The notes under the pieces are model-generated. The model was given only the letters and a program-made list of their open reading frames with translations, was not told where the DNA came from and ran no database searches. The position numbers and the translations under genes are program-made. Below, piece after piece: positions 43,601 through 55,600 of a DNA stretch of 64,000 nt (the stretch's first letter is position 1; the number at the start of each line of letters is the position of its first letter). The stretch is from Pseudoips prasinana (taxonomy: Eukaryota > Arthropoda > Insecta > Lepidoptera > Nolidae): assembly GCA_951640165.1 (NCBI GenBank), contig OX621263.1, forward strand, positions 10,918,001-10,982,000. The letters run 5' to 3'.

Positions 43601-46600
43601 GCACCAGTATGTCCTATCAGACATATTTTGGTGGCCCATGAGGGGAACTAACAAATAACTAATAAAATTCAAGAAACTAAACAACAATCGGCAACTTCAT
43701 ACAACGAGTACAATCACGGCTTGCGTCATCAGAGCAACGGAGCTGAAGATTGAAGATTTTGCTAGATAAAGATTTGTGGACAACTTATCATCCAGTTTGA
43801 CCGGATCAGTGACGCCGCAAAAGCATCACACCGCAGCGCAAATAAGGAATAAGTGCCCGTTCTTTGTCCTATCTAAATGCCCAAATTTCCTATAATCTAT
43901 TCTAAATTTCGCGTCTTATTAGTTCAAATTTGCTAAGATCTGTGTAACCAAAGTACAGTAAACAATATAATCTACATATTTTAATAGTTAAAATAGCGCG
44001 TTGTGCGATTTTTATTGCAACTCATGCCCTAATTAGTTGGGTCTACGGGTGTACTTTGTCGATTGTAATATTGTTATAATACATTCGACAACGATTATTC
44101 ACTAACATAAAACATCTTTGCGAATTCTACAAAGGTTTGTACTTTTGTCTATACTAGTAGTTTACGTGTTTGCCGATCATTCCAGTGGACGTCATCGCGC
44201 GGCTCAGCAGCACTACAACTGAGTTATTGTTTCGATATTGGCGACATTACGGAGGCTGCGCAACCGACTTCCCGGACGGCAAATGAAGTCAAAGTGAGGT
44301 AAGACGTAGCTCTGTCAAAGGACAAATTACGAAGTTTAAAAATTACATAAGTAATCTTAAATTACAAACAACATTATCCTCTATAGATATAGCAGAGCTA
44401 GGCCTTAAACTAACGAAGTTTGAATCTTTATCCGCAAAGTTCGAAGATTTGCAAAGTGAGATCGAGGTATTAAATTCAGATAACATGTCAGTAGAACTTA
44501 ATGAGCGTGAAAGCATTGAGAACGATATCATAAGCAATATCGCAGTCGCAAGAACCTTACTTGAGCAGAGCCAACTAGAGAAGGAGCAGCGTCGCAGTTC
44601 CGTGGCTCCTCATGAGGTTCATCAAGATATTGGTATTAAATTACCACAAATACAAATATCTAAATTTGATGGTGCTTATTTTAGGTGGTTAGAATTTCAT
44701 GACACTTTTAAAAATCTAATTCATAAGAACGAAGGCATTATGCCTATTCAAAAATTCCATTACCTATTATCGTACTTGGAGGGGGATGCCGCTAGGTTAC
44801 TTTCTAATCTTGAGGTGTCTTCTGCAAACTACGATGTAGGTTGGAATCTACTTTGCGAGAGATACAATAATAAAAGACTACTTATTAATCAGCACCTTAA
44901 ATCTTTATTCAATATTGATAAAATTGTCTCTGAGTCAGAAAGGTCACTACGTTTTTTGGTTGACCACGTTACCAAAAATTTGAGAGCTCTGTCCAGCTTG
45001 GGCGAGCCAACGGACAAATGGGACACTTTAATAATATTTATGGTTTCTTCAAAGCTTGATAGTCGTACACTTCTAAAATGGGAAGAGTTTCGGAACACAA
45101 TCAGTGAGAGCCCATCACTTACACAATTTTATAAGGTTTTGATCGATCGAGCGGACGTATTGGAGGCTATAAATAGAGGAAAATTAGACACTATCAATAA
45201 ACCATTTACTCCAAATACACGAGCACCGCCTTCAACACCTCAATACAAACTAGAAAGACCATCATACACTAAATCATTTGCAAGCACCAGTCAACCCAAA
45301 ACTTATGTTTGCGTCATATTCATATTCATATTCATATTATTTATTTGCATTCCACAATGTGAACTTAGGTGGTAAACATTAGGCTTATAGCTAGGAGCAT
45401 TATGGACCCTGTCGGGCACAGCAAATTTATAAACATATATATCGGTAAATTATTATTGTTCGTAAATTATTAAGGAACTAATTGAGTCTTCCATTCCATA
45501 TGACCACTTTACATTTATATATTTATACATTACACTAGCATATTATTATTTAACTATCATGTCATTCAATAAAGAAAGACATTTTGCTTATTAACAGTAA
45601 CAAGTTATATTTGTGTGATACATTTGGATCTAACTATTTGTAATGAAACACACAAAATATATGATTGCAATATTTTTAAATCAAAGAGTGTTCAAGAAAG
45701 GTTGAATGATGTCAACCAATATAAGTTATGCTTAAACTGCCTCCGGCCAGGGCATTCAGTAAAGGATTGTAGGCTGGGTCCCTGTCGAGAGTGTAAAAAA
45801 CGTCACAACACTTTACTTCACAATCCAAGTCCAATTGCGGTCACTAACAACGTTTCCGCTCAATCAGATTCTGTTTCAAATTGTTCCAACCAATTATACA
45901 CTCAGGTACTATTATCCACAGCAATGATTACAGTTTCTAATCCTAAAACAGGTTTTAAAAAAAATGTAAGAGCTTTGTTAGACTGTGGAAGCCAATCTAC
46001 ATTTATCACCGCTTCATTAAAAAAGTACTTAAATTTAGATACAACCCCGATTAATCGGCTAAAGATTATTGGGATAGGTAACAATTGTTCAAACAATGTA
46101 CACGAAATTTGTACCGCTACAATAAAATCAATAAACAGTGAGTTTCAAATCAACTTATCATGTTTAGTATTGAATGAGCTAACAAGTGAGCTGCCTAAAG
46201 CTCCAATCAATAAGGCTATGTTAAATTTACCCATAAATATTAAACTGGCAGACCCTACCTTTGATCAACCAGCTCCAATTGATATTTTAATTGGAGCCGA
46301 TGTATTTTGGGAGTTACTAGAAACTGAGCGACGTTCTCTTGGCAAGTCGAGCCCTACATTATTAAACTCCAAATTAGGTTGGTTGTTGTCAGGCCCAGTT
46401 CATTCAAGTAATTCTAAGTGCAATGTATACAGCAATCAAGCTCTAACATTGACATCTAAGACTAACGACATAGATAATTTACTAACTAAATTCTGGGAGC
46501 TAGAAGAGGTCCCACATAGGTCAAAATTTAGTGAAACGGAAAGAGCATGTGAGGAGCATTTTTTAGCTCACACATATAGGTTAGATACCGGCAGATTTTG

Positions 46601-49600
46601 CGTTAAGTTACCATTGATAGACACTCCAGACTGCTTAGGTGACTCTTATAATATGGCCAAAAAAGTCATTAACCTAGAAAAGAAATTCAAGAAGAATCCT
46701 AAATTACACACGGAATATTCTCAGTTTATACGAGAGTACGCCGAATTAGGCCATCTTTCTCCATCTGAACAACTTAAGCCATTCATAAGCTACTTCCTAT
46801 GTCATCATGCCGTATGGAAAGAAAGCAGTGAATCCACCAAGCTTAGAGTTGTGTTCGACGGTTCGGCCCCTTCTTCCTCTGGAATGTCTTTAAATGACAT
46901 ATTAATGACAGGTCCAAGAATACAGGATTCCCTTTTCGCCATTTTGATAAGAGCAAGGCAGTATAAATATCTGTTGACCGGTGACATTGAGAAAATGTAC
47001 CGCCAAGTACAAGTCTCTGAAGACGATCGCAACTTGCTACTTATTTTGTGGAGAGAAGAGGAATCCAAGCCTATTAAAACACTTCGATTAAATACACTAA
47101 CTTACGGTACAGCAAGTGCGCGTTATTTGAGCACAAGGTGTTTATATCAAATTGGAGAGGAACAAGAGGACGAACACATAAAAACTATAATACAGAGCGA
47201 TTTTTATGTTGACGATCTGATCACTAGTTCTAATGACAAGGACAATTTGCGATATATACAAGGCGCAGTGGCAAGGGCATTAAAGTCAGGTGGTTTTAAT
47301 CTCCAAAAATATAAAAGCAATGTGCCAAATTTATTTGAAACTTCGAATATGGATACATCTGATAATTTTACCATAAGTGAGTCGTCCGTTACACTCGGGC
47401 TTGGTTGGATTCCGTCTTCTGATAGTTTATATTTTCCTATCACATATCCTTCTGAGTGTGATAAAATTACTAAGCGTTTCATTATGTCAAATTCATTTAA
47501 GATATTTGACCCATTAGGTATATTAAGTCCATGCACTATTGTTTCTAAAATGCTGTTGCAGCAATTATGGCAGCAAAAGGTTGATTGGGATCAACCTGTA
47601 CCATTGAAAATTCAGTCAGACTGGATAAAATTTACAAAGGGTCTATCACACCTATCCAATATACGAATTCCAAGATCAGTCCTTACCGATTCTCCAAAAC
47701 AAATAGAGATTCATTCCTTCTGCGATGCTTCTCTACATGGATATGGAGCATGCCTTTTCGTACGGAGCATTGATACCAATAATGAAGTCACAGTTAGGTT
47801 GCTTTGTTCAAAGTCCAAGGTTGCACCTATTAAGCCCACAACCATACCGCGCCTCGAACTGTGCGCGGCGGTTTTAGCGAGCAAATTAACTAAGGCAGTG
47901 ACAGATTCGCTTAGGTACACTCCAGACAAAATTTACCATTGGAGTGATTCTAGCATAGTCTTAGCTTGGATTAGTAGTGATCTAAGGAAATTGAAATGTT
48001 TTGTGGCTAATCGCATTAGCGAAATATTAGAAAATACAAAGGCATCATCATGGCGTTATGTCCCAACTACTGACAATCCTGCAGACTTGATTTCAAGAGG
48101 AGTTGATGGTAGTCAAATTTTAGATAAGACGTTATGGTGGTCTGGACCTAGTTTTTTGCAGAAACCAATTTCAGAGTGGCCAGTTCTAAATCAAAATAAG
48201 GAAAAGGACTTTGAGTTGTTACCAGAAATTATTGCAAACTCAGCTGTAATATCAGAAACCTTTATTGATTTCTCAAAGTATTCTAAAATGTCTACAATTC
48301 AGAGAACTTTAGTTTACGTTAAACGTTTTATTAATAATGCAAGAAATCCTACTAATAAACAAGTAGGAAATATAACGTTAGAAGAACTAAATGAATCTTT
48401 TAATGTACTTTGTAAATTTTCGCAACAACAATCATTCAAATCGGAGTATGACACACTTCACAAACAAAGGAATTTAGGTAGTAAATGCAAAATACTATCG
48501 TTATCTCCATTTCTGGACCACACGGGCTTAATTCAAGTGGGGGGGAGAATTGATACGTCTTTTTGCACTTATGAAAAGAAGCATCCCATCTTACTTCATG
48601 CATCCCATCATTGGACAAAACTCATATTTGAGCGAGAGCATATCCGTAACCTACATGCGGGGCCTCAGTTGTTGTTGGCCACTATACGCCGCATAATCTG
48701 GCCTGTAAATGGTAGGTTTCTGGCTAGGCGCACTGTAAATAAGCGTGTCCAATGTAGACGACTGCGAGGAAACACGCTTTGCCCTCAAATGGGTAACCTT
48801 CCAGCCCAACGCGTTACTCCTGATTTTCCTTTTTTGTCCGTTGGTCTTGACTTTGCTGGACCATTTTATATTATTAATCGCAGGGGCAGAGGAGGTAAAT
48901 TAGTAAAGTGTTATTTATGTTTATTTATTTGCATGCGATATAAATGCATTCATTTAGAGTGCGTAACTGATCTAACTAAAGAGGCTTTTCTCTTGACACT
49001 AAAGCGCTTTATTTCGCGTAGAGGAAGGCCAAAAGAAATATTTTGCGATAACGGCCGTAATTTTGTAGCTGCCGCTAAGGAGGTAGGAATTTTCTTAAAA
49101 AACAGTAAAGAACCTCTATCTGACTTTGCAAACCAAGAAGGCATTAGGTTTTTTTTCACGCCAGCTTATTCTCCTCACTTTGGCGGCATCTGGGAAGCCG
49201 GGGTAAAGTCCGCTAAGCACCACATTAAGCGTGTTATAGGGAACAGTAATTTAACGTTCGAAGAAATTTCCACGCTGTTTACACAGGTTGAGGCAATTTT
49301 GAATAGCCGTCCTTTATGTCCTCTCTCAGCTTCCCCTAACGATCTCCTACCACTTACCCCAGGGCACTATCTTATAGGGAGACCCCTAAATGCATTACCA
49401 GAATTAGATCTTGGAAACGTCAAGGAACACAGTTTGAAGCGGTATGCGCGATTAGAGCAAATCAGGCAGCATTTTTGGAGCAGATGGTCAAAAGAGTATA
49501 TCTCGGAGCTGCAGCAACGTTCTAAATGGCGTAGCAACATTGCAAGACTGAAACTTGGAGATCTTGTGCTGATTCAAGAAGACAATATACCACCCTTGAA

Positions 49601-52600
49601 TTGGCGTCTTGGTCGCGTTACCAAAAATTTGAGAGCTCTGTCCAGCTTGGGCGAGCCAACGGACAAATGGGACACTTTAATAATATTTATGGTTTCTTCA
49701 AAGCTTGATAGTCGTACACTTCTAAAATTATAATATTATATCTATCAATAAAGATAGTAGTAGCCTAGATATCATTATTGATATCAATAAAGATAAAGAC
49801 CTCGCCGATCACTTACCAAACTTTGACAGCATTTGACTATGAGCGGTTAGAAAAACACGACTAAATAGTAAAGGGGTAGTTTTTATACTTACACAAAACA
49901 ATATATAGTTGAAAATACATTTAGTCGTAACAAATTGTATGTGTGGTCAGCTGGAGCAGTTCTGGGTGTAAATGCCAATTCCCAGAATGCGATTGGTACT
50001 ATGGCTGTATGATACACGTGGTTGGAATAACCCACTAGCTGATCAACCGAAGGTGGCAGTATTATGGCCCTGTCGATGTATGCTAATGTCCAGAAGACAG
50101 TGGCAACGGTCTGAAAACAAATTATACAGTTTAAAAACAAATTTGATTTAAATTAACGGGCCTGTTGGTGTGGTAGGCAAATGCTTGCTTTTCACGCCGG
50201 AGACAAATATTTGTGTGCATGAACATGTCTATTTGTCCTAAGTCTGGGTGTAATTATATATATAAGTATGTATTAACATAAGAAAAGTAGTATATGTAGT
50301 ATATCAGTTATCTGGTGTCCATAGTACAAGCTCTGCTTAGTTTGGGATCAGATGGCCGTGTGTCAATAATGTCCCAGTATATTAATATTATATTATTAAA
50401 AAAAAATACTACGGTCTTCAACTTGTCTGTCTAAGAACCAATTATAACAAAATTAGAAAACCACCGACATTGGTCATAGTGTATTGTATTTTAATAGTCA
50501 ATCCCTTTCCTTTGAGTTATGAAAAAAATCTCATCCGCCATTTTGTGGCGGCGGCCATCTTGGAGCGATTTTCATCAAACATAGAACAACACTCCCGACT
50601 AATTCATCTTTAAACAAAAAAACCAAAATCAAGCATCACTAGATGAACTTATTAGAAAAACCACTGCAATCTACTGCTGACATCGGATCATCGGGCTTCG
50701 GGTCGTGGTGACCCGATGTCAGCACTAGAGGTAAAGATTTTTGTTTCAGTCGGTTTTGGGTTGTGTCGACCCGATGAGAAAAAATATTTGATTTGACGTC
50801 AGAAACCCATATCTATAATCTATTGACCTATTCCATAAAAGTCTATGCTATAATCCTACTAATATTATAAACGCGAAAGTTTGTAAGTATGGATGGATGG
50901 ACGTTTGTTACTCCTTCACGTAAAAACTACTGAATGGATTTTAATGAAACTTTACAATAATATAGCGTATACATCAGAATAATACATAGGCTACTATTTA
51001 TAAGGATAAGTGTCAAGTAAGTAGGAAAAATCTACCATCTGCGAGTTATTCCGGCGTGTATTGCCAAAACCGCTAGAGGCACACTACTAATGCTACTATA
51101 AATACACATCCTACTTATATTATAAATGCGAAAGTCTGTGAGTAAATGTACCTATATTTGTAACTCTTTTACGCCAAAACTACTGTAACGCGTGTGAAAC
51201 CGCGGGGCACAGCTTGTATTGTACCTAAGAGTTTTTCAATTATAAAGTTTTTCAATTAAAAAATATTATATATGATACTAACCATAGCAATGGGAAAAAC
51301 CACGCATGAGAACATTGGATCCCTGATACTCTTCAAGGTCTTCAGTAGCTGACTAGCTTTGCCTTCATTGGCTAGTGACAACACTTCACACGATAACGCA
51401 AGACTAGCATATACAACTTGAACGTACTGGAAACACAAAAATAAGGTGTTCCCAACCAGTAACACCACAACTTGCAACTCTGTTACTGGTTGGGAAAAAT
51501 CTTCCCATCCAGTAACAGTGTTACTGGAGGCACTTTTTTTGTTGCAACGTGTAACACTGTTACAATCCATTATATATTGGTGTTACACGTTGGGAAAAAG
51601 TTCCCATCCTGTAACAGTGTTACGGGATGCAACATTTTTTGTCGCAACGAGTAACACATTTATTTAATACATTTGTAAGCATTTTAAAGTACATGTTTCA
51701 TTTTTGTCAGCCTTTCACAATTTATTACTGGCTGGGAATGTTTTTTTCAAGGAGCTATCTCACTTATCTATTAAGTGTATTACTATATAAGTAAAAATTA
51801 AAGACTACATTAAAACTACATAGATGTAAAATAAACTAATTCTAAACAGCGTCAAATAATCCTTATCGTTGTCGGGGAACGTACCCAGAAGACTGGCAGC
51901 ATTGCCACGTTGTATGGCAATACTGATTCCTTGACCAAAATAAAGGCCAGCCGGTTCTGGTCACGTGAAGTGTCAATGGTCCATTTTGCAATATCCCAAA
52001 ATAGGGTGCCCTCATTTGGACCCCATGGACCAAGCGTTTCCACCCCAAACGGCTCAAATACATAACCTCCGACGAGGTTAGTGTATTTGCGCCGCTTAAG
52101 GGCCTCAGCTGATGCAGCAGCAGTACCTGCAGACTCCGACGTATACGGAAGATGGGAAGGCGCAAGGGTGTCGACGCAGGTTGCATCCCACACCAGTGGC
52201 CTACCCATCTTCCATGGCAACAAAGACATACCGTCCGGTCTCTTTCCATCGTCGCGCGCTTAGTTCTAGCACAGCTGGGACGCCGGCGGTGGAGAGAGCC
52301 CTACGGATAATGTCATTAATGCTAATGTGACGAGGGAATCTACCCGCACTCCTACAGCATGACAGACAATGGTGTCCTTAATGATCAACTGACACTCCAC
52401 ACCGACAACGATGCGGAGCAACGCATGAGATGCCCAAACGAAGAGAGGCGGCAACACGAAAGGCGCCGTTGTCCAACATAGTGCCTCTATTGGGCGACGG
52501 CACTGCCTGTAGCCAGAGTCCCGATTCCCATTCACCCACAGGCAGTAGACGAGCACGCTCTGCGCGCTTAGTGCATGTATTGATTAGATTATTACGCACT

Positions 52601-55600
52601 AATTCACAGAGCGGCCGGTCTCACTGCCTCTGAGAGCACGGACGGACTAATTCAAAATATTTTGTTGCTTTAATTACTGTTTTTAAACTGTGTTTATGTA
52701 ATACATTGTGAGCTTCACAAGTACAAATGTATGTAAATACCCAAGTGCTGAATAAATTTCATTATTTCATTATTATGTTTGATGTGACACGATTTCACAA
52801 CGACTGTAGTCTAATCTAACTACATATAGCACGCCAATCTTCAATAGAACATGGCAATTATTCAAAATCTTTTAATATTTAAACGCTACTAATCTAATCT
52901 AAAAGTTATTAACTAAAGAACATTTTTCCTCAACTCGTGATATTTTTGCTTTTTATGGCATATGTGAATCTGATGACCAAAAATGAAACATGTACTTTAG
53001 AATGCTTTAATACAAATGTATTTAAATAAATGTGTTACTCGTTGCGACAAAAAAAGTTGCACGCAGTAACACCTGTTACAGGATGGGAACTATTTTCCCA
53101 TCCAGTAACGCCAATATTTGATGGAGTGTAACAGTGTTACAAGTTGTGGAGTTACTAGTTGGGAATACACCAAAAAATACATCTTTTTAGCTTTTATTGA
53201 AGTGACGGGACATACAGGAGCATTGTATTTTTTTTGTTTAATTTCTTTTTTGTTATTTTTTTTTTGGATTCTGGATATTATTATGCTGATACCTTGTATG
53301 TACAGACGCCAGCACATCCAGCTACCCCAATCTGTCAAATTTCTTTAATAGATTTTAAAATTTATCTCATAAGCATAAGGCTCACTTTCAAATGGGAAAA
53401 TTTGACAGATTGGGGAAGCTTGAAGTGCTGACGCCTGTACTTACTACTTTCTTGTGTATTCGTGTGGAATAAATGTATTTCTATTCTATTTTATTCTATG
53501 CTAAGAATTCTTTATTCGATTTCGAAAAGAATGTGAATGTGCGTATATATGTTACGCGATTTTGGTGTTGATTCAATTGGCATTCATACAACCAAGCGAG
53601 CATATATTGTGTTTGCCTACTAAATAATTACTCTAATCGGACCAAATCCCGTGTTCATGCCCGCTTGAGTATGTTTCGCCGAACCGTCTCAACTGGGTCG
53701 TGTGGAAACCGGTAGTAGATGAACCCACTGAGTTTGTTTCGCTGGGTCTTCTCTGTTGGGGCACATTGGATCCGGTGGTACATTAAAGCGCCACCGTCGT
53801 TATTAACACAAGGTCCGTCATAATAATAATACCTTAATATAGACAGAATATTGACAATATGTAGTAAAAATATTAGACTTAAACTAGATAATTAAACATA
53901 ATCTCTTGACAATAACTTGATACGAGGTAGCTAAATATCATTTCTATAATAAAATAGATTTTATAAATGTATCTAAATATCTATGTTACTAGAAATAAAA
54001 ACTTGAGAGGTGTCAAGGGACACCCGGATGGAACGAAGTTATTTATTATTATTTATTATGTACAAAAAACCTGTGTACACTCAACAAAAATAATCGTCGC
54101 GACACCACACTGTTCAATGCGAAATAGAAATGAAAATATCTGGCTTGCTTTCTATGAGAGAGAGAGAGAGAGAGACAGACAGAGAAAGATGCGTACGCCG
54201 CACAGCTGCAAAAAGGGTCGTGACAACTTTTCGTAAGAATTTTTTCCGTCTAGCCCCCTTTCACAACGCGCGATAAGGAACTTCGTTCCAATAATGTTTA
54301 CAACTATATATTACTACAAACAGGTTCTGACAATTTACAAGCGCTTTTTTAAAATCTACGCGAACAAAAACCTTTTTTATTTATTTTATTTATTGGAAAT
54401 CAAGTTTCCTAAATATTTTTTTATACGCCATGGAATGCTTTCGAAACGGTCCGTCCGTGGAGTCCGTTGCTAGAAGACCGGTAATGACGAGGGCCGGACT
54501 CAAGTCTCGCTACTCCAATAAATTTAATTAATTGATATTTGGTATAGTGGCACTGTTTCTAGAGATTGTAAGATTTGTAAAAGATTTGTCTTAAATGATT
54601 TTATTTTGAATTCGGCTCTTAATACATAAGCGATGTGGTCCTCGACCCAGAAACAATAATAGGGCGATCCTATACTATCCCGTGGGTGTCGTTAAAGGCA
54701 ACCAAGGGATACACCAGGTAGTTGGGCAGTTTCGATACCCCACAGTGGACCGGATTTTGAATATAGTGGACTTAGGGCCCAAGGTCAAAATTTCAGGCAG
54801 AAATAATTTATACGGGCAGATAACATACCCATACACGCGTTCACATTCTTAATAAAATGAAAGTAGTACTTATTTGAGAATGAAACACTGTATTCAATCC
54901 CAAGGAGACGGCACTGTTTCTCTTTATTACAGGCTATCCTGTAGCATATCTAAGAGGACAGTACCCTAACCATTTAAGTGTAGTATTTTTATATGTTTGT
55001 TACCTTAATATGCTATTTGTATTGTACTACAGCAACTATTCTAAGAAATAAATTTATTATTATTATCATCAACGTTTGTTCTAGCACTTTTCACGAAATC
55101 ATAAAATTAGGCCAAAAAAAATAGAAAAAAATGTATGGAGAAAAACAGAAAATATTATTTTTCGCGATATGTTCAAGAGTGTTAGCACTGAAACCTATTG
55201 TATGTTATTATATTACACTTATTCATTAAATCCACAAAAAAATGGCATATACTTGCAGCTCTGACCAAAGGCACTATATTCAAAATCCGGTCCACTGTGC
55301 ACCGGTGTATTAGCTATCACCTAACTGGGGCTCTACCGGCTAAGTCGCCGAACATCGATTTCCTAAATGGCGTTCAAATAAATAAAGGTTAAAAATGACT
55401 TATTCAATCGTTAAATCGGCTTCAACGTTGACATCGATTCCGGACCATTAATGACGTCACAGGTGCTCATGGAAGCCGATTTAACGATTGATTAAGTCAT
55501 TATTAACCTTTATTTATTTGAACGCCATTAAAGAAATCGATGTTTGGCGACTTAGCCAGTAGAGCCCCTGTAGTCGTCAATTCACATGGCCAGCGCTGTG

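Larger units (their letters stand above)
43585..49728 (+). mobile_element. BEL/Pao copy B, head-to-head with copy A
   Basis: It starts with only the last 39 bp of the LTR (43585-43623), followed by PBS, 5' UTR, gag with a 320-bp insertion, and the whole of pol. At the CGTTACCAAA microhomology (49616-49625) it switches into a 113-bp piece of its own gag, ending 49728. It has no 3' LTR. The junction to copy A (43583/43585) has one extra base and no microhomology. Confidence 0.88.

Noticed and set aside
51446..51667. Plus-strand ORFs with repeated [18 protein letters not shown] motif
   Set aside because: The apparent protein repeat is translation of the transposon arm's tandem GTAACA/TTCCCATCC motifs; not coding.
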